Source: Nipponacmea schrenckii
Lineage: Eukaryota > Mollusca > Gastropoda > Lottiidae
Reading direction: 5' to 3'
DNA: 64,000 bases
Assembly (NCBI GenBank): GCA_030562195.1
Contig: CM060202.1
Span: 34,090,599 to 34,154,598, forward strand
This document shows positions 21,105 to 32,961 of this stretch, one piece after another. The translations under genes and the position numbers were made by a program. Numbering within the stretch: the stretch's first letter is position 1; each line of letters starts with the position of its first letter. Under the pieces are notes generated by a model. The model saw nothing but the letters and a program-made list of their open reading frames with translations, was not told the DNA's origin and made no database searches.

Positions 21105-21310
21105 TTATGGCTGGGGAGCGTGACCAGAAAGAGACAAAAAAAAAAAAATAGTCATTTCGAAAACAAAGCAGTGCGTTCGAAGAACGCACTGCAAAAAAAA
21201 AAAAATAAAATAATCCGAACGATTACAATACGTTTTCGCCAAAGTCGAAATACGTAATAATCCGAACGATTACAATACGTTTTCGCCAAAGTCGAAATAC
21301 GTAAAAAATG
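21105..21310 (+). repeat. Stacked terminal modules: poly(A), GCAGTGCGTTC hairpin, poly(A), two X-type hairpins
   Basis: After the Y body come poly(A) and ATTTCGAAAACAAA, then hairpin GCAGTGCGTTC-GAA-GAACGCACTGC (about 21168-21192). A second poly(A) follows, then two tandem ~48 bp copies of the X-type terminal hairpin (CCGAACGATTACAATACG followed by GTCGAAATACGTA). Confidence 0.85.
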
Positions 21311-21518
21311 AGGTCCGTGAAAAGTTTGGGTCTTGTAATATTATTCAAGCAACAAGCATTACTGTCGTCTTTCAAATATGGGGAATGAATGCTTAGCAGC
21401 AAGAATATTTACATGGGCAAAATATAAATCGATGAATATATAATTGGTAAAATAGAATCAAAAAATTCCTGATAAATGCTAATTTATGGGATAAAGTTTT
21501 AAACATTTTAAATAATAA

Positions 21519-21722
21519 AATTATCTTAATCCAAATTTATTGATCTGTGATGTATTTGAACATAACCCCAATAGTTTCTTCACAAAATGGCATAGTGATG
21601 TGACAAGAGACACTGCTAAACGTGAGCACAACCGCAATAAATTTAGAATGTATAGGCCTAAGGGTATAAAACAAATTTATGGTACAGAAGAATATGTAAA
21701 TTGTCAGAGGAGCATTGTTTAA
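21519..21722 (+). CDS. Unidentified small reading frame, possibly a terminal-exon remnant
   Basis: An open frame of about 67 codons ends in TAA at 21722. It is hydrophilic and not low-complexity, unlike the surrounding repeats: DVFEHNPNSFFTKWHSD, DTAKREHNRNKF and EEYVNCQRS. It has no ATG at its start, no convincing acceptor just upstream and no frameshift. An AATAAA lies at 22069-22074. I do not recognise the family. It may be the last exon of a fragmented gene, a captured exon or a coincidence. The composition argues mildly for real coding ancestry. Confidence 0.35.
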   Translation, partial: NYLNPNLLICDVFEHNPNSFFTKWHSDVTRDTAKREHNRNKFRMYRPKGIKQIYGTEEYVNCQRSIV

Positions 21723-22334
21723 TTTATTGTAATCTCTATAATGTTTTAAAGAGACGAATTTTTCAGTTTTTTATTGTCAATATATACCCAACATTCACAA
21801 AAAAATTAAGTTGGGGTCGGTCCAGTTGAACCCCAAATTAAAAAAAAGGGGTTCGTGAAAAGTTTGGGTCACATCATCATTAAAGTTGTTCGAGTTGGGT
21901 ACGGTTAATGACCCCAACTTTTTTAGTTTTGTTGGAGTGACCCCAACTTTTGTGTACCAACTTTCCCGCCGCATCCCACCTCCCTCCCCTCTCTTGTGCG
22001 GCCCTGCTGAAAGGAACACTATTGATTTTGTAAATTTTGAATGTATAAATTTTGTTGTGTGACACGTAAATAAACAGCTACTACTACTTTTATATCCATT
22101 TATATACACTGAAAAATATCAAGTGTCCACATTCCAAATCTCAACAGAATCTGTTGATAGAAAAGAGGCTTAATTTCAAACCAAAGGTTGGATTTTTGCA
22201 TTTTTTAGCCTGAAGCAATATTATTATAATTTGATTTTACCATATTAAATTCATATAGCAACAGAAACTGATCCTGGTTAAAAACCAAAAATTAATAAAA
22301 TAAGTTAGGTTATAATTGCGTTCACACAATGTAA
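21723..22334. other. Non-array island with inverted GACCCCAACTT repeats and AATAAA
   Basis: Sequence unlike the array families. AAGTTGGGGTC (21808-21818) is inverted relative to GACCCCAACTT (21910-21920 and 21939-21949). GTGAAAAGTTTGGGTC occurs near 21317 and again near 21855. A GC-richer pyrimidine stretch lies at ~21965-22000, and AATAAA at 22069-22074. No gene assigned. Confidence 0.4.
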
Positions 22335-23603
22335 TAGTTAAAATATTATGTAGGCTAAATTTGCAATGACCTACATCTAGACAATATATTGAATATCATT
22401 TGACCTAGTTTTCAAAGTCATGAAATAATTAGGTCAAACCTTCCGTAACGGTTAAAGATGGCGAAAATATGAAAATTATCAATTTCTGCTGTATTCAAGT
22501 ACACTTATCTCTGTGAATTTTTTGAGTAAGCCAAATTAAAAAATACCTACTCGTAGACAATATATTGAATATTATTTGACCTAATTTTCAAGGTCATAGA
22601 TTAAGTGGGTCAACATTCCGGGGCCGTTAAAGTGACCAAATTTGGAAAAAATCGAAAATTTGAATAATTCGAAAAAAAATACGAAATTCAAAAAACAGTC
22701 TCCAAGAAAAGGTAGATAATATTGCAATGTATCTATGTGCTAATTTTCATCTAAATCGGTCCATCAATAGTGTCTGAATTTCGGCTTTAAGAATTGTAAC
22801 GAAAATTCAAAATGGCGGCCGATATAGCAGCTTGACCTAATTTTTTAGGTCAAATCGATTACTATTGACAAGTGATTTGTAAAACAGTTTTCACTTTTCA
22901 CCTAGCTGTTATAGACCGGAAGTTACGTAATTACGTCATTTGAGGATAAACCGGAAGTCTAATTTTTTTTTTCAAAATTTTTCAAAAATTATACTCATAT
23001 CGCCTATCAACTGGTAAAATTTCAAAATTTTACCCTTTATATTAAACGAGAAATCACGGTCTGAAATTTTTGCCGATGACCCTTGAATATTGGATTGCAA
23101 ATCGTGGGTAAAAGATTTTAAACCCAACTGCATAAAACCTATAAGTGTTAGTTGACAAATAGATTGAAGTTTTCAAATCTGAAAGTCCGGTCGAAAACGA
23201 ACTGAAATTAAACTTTCTAAAGCCAAAAAACCTCAACTTCCGGTTCTCACTTCCTGTCAGAGATAGAACTTCCGGTTTTGTTTTATTTGATAATAGAAAT
23301 CATTCTAAGATCAATTGTAGATTTAGAATTTCTGCACCTTTTACCAGTTTGTCTGCAAACTCATCCAAGAATTACAAAAAAAAAAAAAAAAAAAAATAAA
23401 ATAATCCGAACGATTACAATACGTTTTCGACCAAAGTCGAAATACGTAATAAAATAATCCGAACGATTACAATACGTTTTCGCCAAAGTCGAAATACGTA
23501 ATAATCCGAACGATTACAATACGTTTTCGCCAAAGTCGAAATACGTAATAAAATAATCCGAACGATTACAATACGTTTTCGCCAAAGTCGAAATACGTAA
23601 TCA
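22335..23603 (+). mobile_element. Family X unit 3 with four tandem terminal hairpins
   Basis: Similarity to the X units begins at TTAAAATATTATGTAGGC (the CTAGAATTGC end is missing) and runs to poly(A) at 23376-23396. Then follow four tandem copies (starts near 23401, 23454, 23501 and 23553; spacing 47-53 bp) of the X terminal hairpin. The orientation is opposite to the copies in the CUEDC2 intron. The body has AAAATGGCGGCC at ~22808. Confidence 0.75.
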
Positions 23604-25448
23604 TAATAAAAAAATGGATAGAGGGTCGTTTAATCTAAAAAAAGATATCCGGATCGCCGAAACTCATATTTGTAAATCGCCCAAACGTAGAGAATAATAC
23701 CCAATGCAATGTAGATTGTTTTATATATTAAATTCGCAATTTTCAGATGGCGATGAAACCAAAAGTAGATATCGTACAAAATATATATATATATAGCATT
23801 GGATAGACAATGTCGAAGCTATATACAAATCGAAAGGTCACTAATGGTTCAAGTTGTCTTAAGTCGCCAGGGTATAACATTGAGACACTACATAAATAGC
23901 GCGGCCATTTTAAAATTTATATTGAATAGAGTTTCGTCCCTTAGACCATTATTCCAGTCACCTGTATATTATTGTTGCATAATTATAAGAGATAAAATTT
24001 AAAATTCTAAAGGTTGTAATTTCGTCCCAATTTTCAATATTTACATCACCCACAACAGGAAAAACATATATAACAACTTTGAATCATTTTAACTGGATGT
24101 AGAACGATTAAACTAAAAAATAATTTCAGATCGCTGAAACTTATATCTTGTAGGTCGCCCAAATGCAACACATTAAACAGATTGTTTTATAGGGAAAATT
24201 CGCAATATACGACCCTTCAAAGTTTTTAAAAATTTTAATCGTTAAAAAATCAAAATCAAAAGCAAAATTCAAAAATCGGTTTCCATATATATTTCGGCAA
24301 TCGGTTATAGATTCTATATACATCAAATTAACACAAATCGAATTATCCCCCGAGACCCCATTTCGATTTAAAGAAAAACACGCACAATTAGTATGGAAGA
24401 AATTACAAAATTTTGAAATTTTTAAACGCGCAATTTTGACTAAAATACCAAGTTTGATATATTAATGGGAAGATGACATTAAGCGTAAAAGGAATATGTA
24501 AGAAATTCTGTCCTATGTAAATTAGGTCACGTGATAGAGCTTCTTTAAAGTTAAAATTCATGATTTTCAATAGGCTGCAAAACCGGAAGTAAACATCGGA
24601 CAACAAAAGTGAACATACCATTGGGTAGATATAATCAAGGGCAATAACTTTTGTTCAGGTCAAAAGGTCACCGAAGGTCAAGGTCGCGAAATATGACCTT
24701 TTAAATTTTTGACAATTACTGGAAAATTTCAACCGGAAATAAAAGAAAAGCAAAAGCGAAATTCAAAAATCCCTTCCCATACTTTTTTGCGCAATCGTTG
24801 AATGTTTTTACAAAATCTTAAATTATGCAAATTAGATTTAACCCTAAGGCCCCATTTTGAGTTTTACAAAAATTAGTCATATCAAGATGGCGGCTGATCC
24901 GTTACTTCCGGTTCGGTTTTTTTTAATTTAGCATCATTTAATAGACAATTGTAGCTAATTGCAAAAGAAATTTTTTAAATATCTTCAATATTCCGGAAGT
25001 GCAAAATTCAACTTTAAAAGCAAATAACTTCAAAACCGGAAATGATATCGAAATTTTGAAAATTAATTATAGTTCGCAATCAAAATGTCTATATATCTGT
25101 AAGTTTTCAAGTCGATCAAAAGAAAACTGTAGAAGTAAAAAAATGCTAAAAATTCAAAATTCAAAAAGTCAGCGACAAAGTTGGGAAATGTTTAATTCTC
25201 AATTTCCTATCTTTTAGAACTAAGTTCAATGTAGTTATCTAAAAAAGAACGATCAACATTGGATGAAAAATAAAGCCGAAAATTTGAAAAACAAAGAAAA
25301 ACTTTGGAATGCGCTACGTCTTTTCCCTGTTTACAAAAAATGCATCAAATTACATTCATTAACATTACTTTCACGAGTACGACAAGAAAATCGAAAGAGT
25401 GAATTCATAGCATATGTAGTTTTGGCTGGGCGCTCTGGGAAGAATTCG

Positions 25449-25478
<30 letters not shown>
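23604..25478 (+). mobile_element. Family Z unit 1 (5' end missing)
   Basis: It begins inside family Z at TCATAATAAAAAAATGGATAG, so the CTAGAGCCGTACGCC head is absent. The body has CCGGAAGT, TCACGTGA (around 24533) and AAGATGGCGGC (~24890), and ends in poly(A) at 25450-25478. Positions 24240-25450 recur almost exactly at 28431-29640. Confidence 0.75.
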
Positions 25479-25480
<2 letters not shown>

Positions 25481-27517
25481 AGAGCCGTACGCCTAACGGC
25501 ACTGAAGCAGTGCGTTCCATCCAGGGATTCGTTCGTTAAGCAAAAGACAAAAAGGGTTTATTAAAATAAAAAAAATGTGCATCAGAAATGGATTTTGATT
25601 TCATAACAAACGCTCCCATACCCCCCTTTTCCCCCTTTCCCCTCTTTGCCCCTCCCCATCGATGGCGATGAAACCAAAAGTAGATATCGTACAAAAAATA
25701 TATATATATAGCATTGGATAGACAATGTCGAAGCTATATACAAATCGAAAGGCCACTAATGGTTCAAGTTGTCTTAAGTCGCCAGGGGATAACATTGAGA
25801 CACCACATAAATAGCGCGGCCTAACATTTTAAAATTTATATTGAATAGAGTTTCATCCCTCAGACCATTATTCCAGTCAACTGTATATTATTGTTGCATA
25901 ATTATAAGAGATAAAATTTAAAATTCTAAAGGTTGTAATTTCTTTCCCAAAATATTCAATATTTACATCACCCACAACAGGAAAAACATATATAACAACT
26001 TTGAATCATTTTAACTGGATGTAGAACGATTAAACTAAAAAATAATTTCAGATCGCTGAAACTTATATCTTGTAGGTCGCCCAAATGCAACACATTAAAC
26101 AGATTGTTTTATAGGGAAAATTCGCAATTTTCAAATTGCGATAAAAGCGGAAGTATACATATTACAATAAAGCTTTATATATCATTGGATAGATCTTCTC
26201 GAGACCTATCATATTTGTACAGGTCAAAAATTCGTCAAAGGTCAACGTCACAATATACGACCCTTCAAAGTTTTTAAAAAATTTAATCGTTAAAAAATCA
26301 AAATCAAAATCAAAATTCAAAAAACGGTTTCCATATATATTTCGGCAATCGGTTATAGATTCTATATACATCAAAATAACACAAATCAAATAATCCCCCG
26401 AGATCCTATTTCGATTTAAAGAAAAACACGCACAGTTAGTATAGAAGAAATTACAAATTTTTAAATTTTTAAACGCGCAATTTTGATTAAAATACCAAGT
26501 GTGATATATTAATGAAAAGATGACATTAAGCGTAAAAGGAATATGTAAGAAATTCTGTGCTATGTAAATTAGGTCACGTGATAGAGCTCTTTAAAGTTAA
26601 AATTCGTGATTTTCAATTGGCTGCAAAACCGGAAGTAAACACCGGACAACAAAAGTGAAGATACCATTGGATACATATAATCAAGGGCAACAACCTATGT
26701 TCAGGTCAAAAGGTCACCGAAGGTCAAAGTCGCGAAATATGAACCTTGAAAGTTTTGACAATTACTGGAAAATTTCAACCGGAAATAAAAGAAAAGCAAA
26801 GGCGAAATTCAAAAATCCATTCCCATACTTTTTTGCGCAATCGATAGATGTTTTTAAAAAAACTTAAATTTATGCAAATTTGATTTAAACCCCGAGGCCC
26901 CATTTTGAGTTTTACAAAAGTTAGTCATATCAAGATGGCGGTTGATCCGTTACTTCCGGTTCGGATTTTCTTAATTTAGCATCATTAGATAGATAATTGT
27001 AGCTAATTGCAAAAGAAATGTTTCAAATATCTTCATTATTCCGGAATTGCAAAATTCAACTAAAAAAGCAAATAACATCAAAACCGGAAGTGATATCGAA
27101 ATTATGAAAATTTATTATAGTTCGCAATCAAAATGTCTGTATATCTGTAAATTTTCAGATCGATCGAAATGAAATTGTAGAAGTTGACAAAACTGCAAAA
27201 ATTAAAATTAAAAAAAGTCAGCGACAAAGTTCAAAATTTTAAAAGTTTGAAAGTGCTAACTTGTAAAAAAAGATTAAAAGTAATAAACAAAAAAAAAAGC
27301 TATCGAAATTGATTAAAAACTAGCGTCGCAAATAAGAAAAAACCTAAAATTAGACATAGACCTGTACGTCATTTCCGGTTGGACAAAAGACGTCAAAATA
27401 CATTCATATTATTTACTTTCGCGGGTTTTTCGAAAGAAATGTTAACAGTTTTCATGTAGCACTTGTAGTTTTGGCTGGGCGTGATGGGAAGAATTCGAAA
27501 AAAAAAAAAAAAAAAAA
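25479..27517 (+). mobile_element. Family Z unit 2
   Basis: The head CTAGAGCCGTACGCCTAACG includes the hairpin GCCGT-ACGCCTA-ACGGC and then GCAGTGCGTTCCATCC. The Z body follows, with AAGATGGCGGT near 26932 and the GAATTCG-poly(A) end at 27498-27517. Stacked tails follow. Confidence 0.8.
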
Positions 27518-27753
27518 AACATTTCGAAAACAAAGCAGTGCGTTCGATGAACGCACTGCAAAAAACATTTCGAAAACAAAGCAGTGCGTTCGATGAACGC
27601 ACTGCAATAAAATAATCCGAACGATTACAATACGTTTTCGCCAAAGTCGAAATACGTAATAATCCGAACGATTACAATACGTTTTCGCCAAAGTCGAAAT
27701 ACGTAATAATCCGAACGATTACAATACGTTTTCGCCAAAGTCGAAATACGTAA
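27518..27753 (+). repeat. Stacked terminal hairpins (two GCAGTGCGTTC type, three X type)
   Basis: Two copies of CATTTCGAAAACAAA plus GCAGTGCGTTC-GAT-GAACGCACTGC are followed by three tandem X-type hairpins ending at 27753. The MPEG1 fragment abuts the last one directly. Confidence 0.85.
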
Positions 27754-28215
27754 TTACAGCTGTAAAAATTGTCAACATTAAGTCAACTGTCGGTATGGTA
27801 GAAGATGACGAAGATATCAATTTACTTGCCTCAGGCTGCATCTTTCCCATTGCGGCTTCATCCCGGGCCATTTCCCATTTACTTGAATTTAGATTATAAA
27901 ATACAAACTGTTCGTTTTCAGGAACATATTTTGGTTCCTCGGTAAATGGTGGTCGTTGTATCGGGGCTGGGACACTGGAAGAAAATGCCCCTGAAGCAAC
28001 ACAATAATAAACAGAACATTCTTGACTAATGATGGCAAGATGTTGACTGCTACCTTTTGGACATTTTTTAGGTCCTTGAGCGTTTGGCTTGGTGTCGGCT
28101 TGTAACTAAGTTATCAACACGGGAAGAGTAAAATCCTCCAAACAAGTAACCAGAGTATCGAGTAACAGGCTTTAATGCGATACCACAGTAGACTGTTAAG
28201 GTGGCATACGACCGT
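27754..28215 (-). pseudogene. MPEG1: MPEG1/perforin-2-like 3' gene fragment, frame-broken
   Basis: On the minus strand one frame (about 28200 to 28110) reads TVYCGIALKPVTRYSG and LFGGFYS. A different frame (28105 to 27754) reads KKCPKGSSQHLAIIS, ECSVYYCV, RPPFTEEPKYVPENEQF and a hydrophobic C-terminal run. In MPEG1 the order YS..FGGF(Y/F)S, C-P-x-G-x-SQHL, E.C...YCV and a C-terminal membrane helix is characteristic. The change of frame between the two blocks, a stop in each frame around it and truncation inside the hydrophobic segment make this non-functional. An assembly indel could explain only the frame break. The MACPF pore-forming domain is entirely absent. It lies between stacked element tails and a MITE fragment, so it looks like a captured or bystander gene piece. 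Confidence 0.72.
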
Positions 28216-28219
28216 CGGA

Positions 28220-28430
28220 AGAACGTAGACGAACGTTGTCAGTTTACATTTTTGAGTACTACGTCATCAGCTAAATAAACCTTTTCTACGCTTGTCGATC
28301 AGATTTGTATTGGGGGAAATCCACAAGTCACGTGATGTCCCATAAATCATTACGTCACATGTAAACAGGGAAATTTTATGATTTGTGGGTAGGGGTGTTT
28401 TGACATGTGCTAATCCATTGTTTTAGCACT
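28220..28430 (-). mobile_element. Fragment of TTAA element family A (copy A3)
   Basis: Matches the interior of copy A1 (roughly 242-472), e.g. GTCACGTGATGTCCCATAAA and GGGTAGGGGTGTTTTGACAT. Both terminal repeats are missing. It is directly followed, without a CTAG junction, by the duplicated Z segment at 28431. Confidence 0.75.
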
Positions 28431-29637
28431 CGTTAAAAAATCAAAATCAAAAGCAAAATTCAAAAATCGGTTTCCATATATATTTCGGCAATCGGTTATA
28501 GATTCTATATACATCAAATTAACACAAATCGAATTATCCCCCGAGACCCCATTTCGATTTAAAGAAAAACACGCACAATTAGTATGGAAGAAATTACAAA
28601 ATTTTGAAATTTTTAAACGCGCAATTTTGACTAAAATACCAAGTTTGATATATTAATGGGAAGATGACATTAAGCGTAAAAGGAATATGTAAGAAATTCT
28701 GTCCTATGTAAATTAGGTCACGTGATAGAGCTTCTTTAAAGTTAAAATTCATGATTTTCAATAGGCTGCAAAACCGGAAGTAAACATCGGACAACAAAAG
28801 TGAACATACCATTGGGTAGATATAATCAAGGGCAATAACTTTTGTTCAGGTCAAAAGGTCACCGAAGGTCAAGGTCGCGAAATATGACCTTTTAAATTTT
28901 TGACAATTACTGGAAAATTTCAACCGGAAATAAAAGAAAAGCAAAAGCGAAATTCAAAAATCCCTTCCCATACTTTTTTGCGCAATCGTTGAATGTTTTT
29001 ACAAAATCTTAAATTATGCAAATTAGATTTAACCCTAAGGCCCCATTTTGAGTTTTACAAAAATTAGTCATATCAAGATGGCGGCTGATCCGTTACTTCC
29101 GGTTCGGATTTTTTTAATTTAGCATCATTTAATAGACAATTGTAGCTAATTGCAAAAGAAATTTTTTAAATATCTTCAATATTCCGGAAGTGCAAAATTC
29201 AACTTTAAAAGCAAATAACTTCAAAACCGGAAATGATATCGAAATTTTGAAAATTAATTATAGTTCGCAATCAAAATGTCTATATATCTGTAAGTTTTCA
29301 AGTCGATCGAAAGAAAACTGTAGAAGTAAAAAAATGCTAAAAATTCAAAATTCAAAAAGTCAGCGACAAAGTTGGGAAATGTTTAATTCTCAATTTCCTA
29401 TCTTTTAGAACTAAGTTCAATGTAGTTATCTAAAAAAGAACGATCAACATTGGATGAAAAATAAAGCCGCAAATTGAAAAACAAAGAAAAACTTTGGAAT
29501 GCGCTACGTCATTTCCTGTTTACAAAAAATGCATCAAATTACATTCATTAACATTACTTTCACGAGTACGACAAGAAAATCGAAAGAGTGAATTCATAGC
29601 ATATGTAGTTTTGGCTGGGCGCTCTGGGAAGAATTCG

Positions 29638-29673
<36 letters not shown>
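28431..29673 (+). mobile_element. Family Z segment 3, near-identical copy of 24240-25450
   Basis: It starts abruptly in the middle of a Z body. It tracks 24240 onward at a constant offset of 4191 bp with only scattered differences (e.g. around 25110/29301 and 25270/29461) up to the poly(A). Confidence 0.85.
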
Positions 29674-29675
<2 letters not shown>

Positions 29676-29766
29676 ATTTCGAAAACAAAGCAGTGCGTTC
29701 GATGAACGCACTGCAAAAAAAAAACATTTCGAAAACAAAGCAGTGCGTTCGAAGAACGCACTGCAA
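29674..29766 (+). repeat. Two stacked GCAGTGCGTTC terminal hairpins
   Basis: Two copies of the CATTTCGAAAACAAA hairpin tail, separated by a short poly(A) and followed by ACTAGATCCCC of the next unit. The loops read GAT and GAA. Confidence 0.85.
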
Positions 29767-31364
29767 CTAGATCCCCAGGCTTCGCGAGGTTCTGACGCAG
29801 TGCGTAGCAGTTTTGATATACGCTTTAAAACTACCCAACAAAGTATCGGTTGAACACTAACATTATTTTACAGAGTATAAGTCGTTTTTTTTTTTCAAAG
29901 CATAATTGGTTCGCTGAAACTCGTGTCATGTAGATCGCCCAAACGCATAATTCAACAAACAGTTTTTAACAATGGAATTCGCAATTTTCAAATGGTGATA
30001 AAACGGAAAGTATACATCGTACATAAAAATATAATATATCAATGGATAGATCTTTTCGAGAGCTATCACATTTGTGCAGCTCACAAGGTCACCAAATTTC
30101 AAGGTTACAATATACGACCATTCGAAGTTTTTATATATTACTATCAGGTAAATGTCAAAATCAAAATCAAAATTCAAAAATCGGTTTCCAAATATGATTC
30201 AGAAATCTATATTCTTTCTATAGACATCAAAATTACACGAATCGGAGTATCTCCAGAGGCCCCATTTCGATTTAAAGAAAATTACGCACAGTTAGTAGAG
30301 AAGAAACACAAAATTCTCAAATCCTAAAAAGCGCATTTTTGGTGGAAATCTGTGGATTTATATATCGTTACAAAGGGCAGATAAACTGTAATAAGATTCA
30401 ATATGAATTTTTGTTATTTATGAATTAGTTCACGTGACAGAGCTCTTTAAGAATAAAAATCACAAATTTCAATCGGTTGTAAAACCGGAAGTAGATATCG
30501 GACAACACATATGAATATATCATTGAATAGATATCATCAAGGGCAATAACTCGTGTTCAGGTCACAAGGTCACCAAAGGTCAAGGTCACGAAATACGGGC
30601 CTTTGAAATTTTGGTCATTACCAAAAAAATTAAAATGGAAATAAAAGAAAATCAAAATCAAAATTCAAAAATCGGCTCCCAAATATTATTGCGCAATCGA
30701 CTCTAGTCATAAGATATGAAAAACTAACGGAAATTTCTTTATCCCCTGAGGCCCCATTTTGAATTTTATAAAAGTTTAACATTTCAATATGGCGGCCAAT
30801 CTTTTGCTTCCGGTCCGGATTTTTTCATCTTCGTTTTTTTGTATGACTATTTGTAGCATGTTGCAAAACGAATTTTTGAAATATCTTAAGAATTCCGGAA
30901 GTTAGGTTTTTAAAATTCACAAGCGAATAACTTCAAAACCGGAAGTGATGTCGAAAATATATAAAATTATTTTTGAGCGCATTAACAATGTCTATCTACC
31001 TGTAAGTTTTCGGGTGGATGTAAATAAAATTGTAGAAGTTGAAAAAAACGCAAAAATTGAAATAAAAAAAGTCAGCTACAAAAGTAATGAAATTAGCAGT
31101 TTAAAAATGCAGTTATGTAGCTAGCAGTTAAAAGAAGCTAGCAAAAGTAGTTCTGTCAAAATCAGTTAAAAAATAGAGGTAATAAATAGCAAAAACCAAA
31201 ACGAAGCCATTGCCCACAGCTCGTTTCCGGTCACTCTGAATGACGTCATTTTACATTTAACAAATAGTAGTCCTGCAGTTTGAATGGCAGACAGCAACAG
31301 GTAGTTTGTAGCATGTTGCCTTCTAAGAGAAAAATCGAATGTGAAATTCGAAAAAAAAAAAAAA
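29767..31364 (+). mobile_element. Family W unit 1
   Basis: The head is CTAGATCCCCAGGCTTCGCG, then GACGCAGTGCGTAGCAG. The body has two diverged halves with CGGAAGT, TTCACGTGAC (~30430), TATGGCGGCC (~30789) and TGACGTCA (31241-31248), and a GAAATTCG-poly(A) end. It is nearly identical to the unit at 51788. No coding capacity. Confidence 0.8.
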
Positions 31365-32961
31365 CTAGATCCCCAGGCTTCGCGAGGTTCTGACGCAGTG
31401 CGTAGCAGTTTTGATATACGCTTTAAAACTACCCCACAAAGTATCTGTAGAACACTAACATTATTTTACAGAGTATAAGTCGTTTTATTTTAAAGCATAA
31501 TTGGTTCGCTGAAACTAGTGTCATGTAGATCGCCCAAACGCATAATTCAACAAACAGTTTTTAACGATGGAATTTGCAATTTTCAAATGGTGATAAAACG
31601 GATAGTATACATCGTACATCAAAATATAATATATCAATGGATAGATCTTTTCGAGAGCTATCACATTTGTGTAGCTTACAAGGACACCAAAGGTCAAGGT
31701 TACAATATACAACCATTCGAAGTGTTTATATATTACTATCGGTAAAAATATCAAAATCAAAATCAAAATTCAAAAATCAGTTTCCAAATATAATTCAGGA
31801 ATCGATATAACATTCTATAGACATTAAAATTACACGAATCGTAGCATCTCCAGAGGCCCAATTTCGATTTAAAGAAAATTACGCACAGTTAGTAGAGAAG
31901 AAAATATAAAATTTCCAAATATTAAAAAGCGCATTTTTGGTGGAAATATTTGGTTTAATATATCATTACAAAGAGCAGATAAACCCTAATAAGATTCAAT
32001 TTAAATATTTGTTATTTATAAATTAGTTCACGTGACAGAGCTCGTTAAAAATAAAAATTGCAAATTTCAATCGGCTATAAAACCGGAAGTTATCATCGGA
32101 CAACATAAATGAACATATCAGTGGATAGATATCACCAAGGAGAATGAATCGTGTTCAGGTCACACGGTCACCGAAGGTCAAGGTCAAGAAATATGGGCCT
32201 TTAAAGTTTTGGACATTACCAAAAATATTAAAATAAAAATAAAAGAAAATCCAAATCCAAATTCAAAAATCGGCTCCCAAATAAAGTTGCGCAATCGACT
32301 CTAGTCATTAGATACGAAAAAATAACGAAAATCGCTTTATCCCCTGAACTTGAATTTTAAAATTTACAAAAGTTTGACATTTCAATATGGCGGCTTATCA
32401 TTTGCTTCCGGTCCGGATTTTTTCATCTTCGTTTTTTTGTATGACTTTTTCTAGCTTAATGCAAAAAGAATTTTTGAAATATCTTAAGAATTCAGGAAAT
32501 AAAATTTTAATTTTTAAAAGCGAATAACTTTGAAACCGGAAGTGATGTCGAAAATTTGAAAAATAATTTTTGATCGCATTTACAATGTCTATCTACCTGT
32601 AAGTTTTCGGGTGGATGGGAATAAAATTGTAGAAGTTGAAAAAAATGCAAAAATTGAAATGAAAAAAGTCAGCTACAAAAGTAATGAAATTAGCAGTTTT
32701 AAACTGCAGTTAAGTAGCTAGCAGTTTTAAGAAGCTAACAAAAGAAGTTTCGTAAAAATAAGTCGAAAAATAGAGGTAATAAAGTGCAAAAACCAAAATG
32801 GCGCTATTGCCCACAGCTCGTTTCCGGTTGAACTAAATGTCATCATTTTACATTTAAAAGTTACAAGTCTCACAGTTTGAATAGCAAACAGTTACAGGTA
32901 GTTTGTGGCATGTTGCCTTCTTAGAAAACAATCGAGGGTAAAATTCGAAAAAAAAAAAAAA
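31365..32961 (+). mobile_element. Family W unit 2
   Basis: Head CTAGATCCCCAGGCTTCGCG joined directly to the poly(A) of W1. It ends GTAAAATTCG-poly(A) followed by ACTAGAGCCACACG. The CRE-like site is degraded here (TGTCATCA). Confidence 0.8.

Noticed and set aside
23401..23603. CRISPR-like appearance of regularly spaced 47-53 bp repeats
   Set aside because: There are no unique spacers. The whole unit repeats, and the context is eukaryotic element tails.
29767..29790. Canonical Helitron 5' TC end (A|TCCCC in W)
   Set aside because: Only W shows TC. Heads of V, X, Z and T do not, so a canonical Helitron call for all families is not supported.
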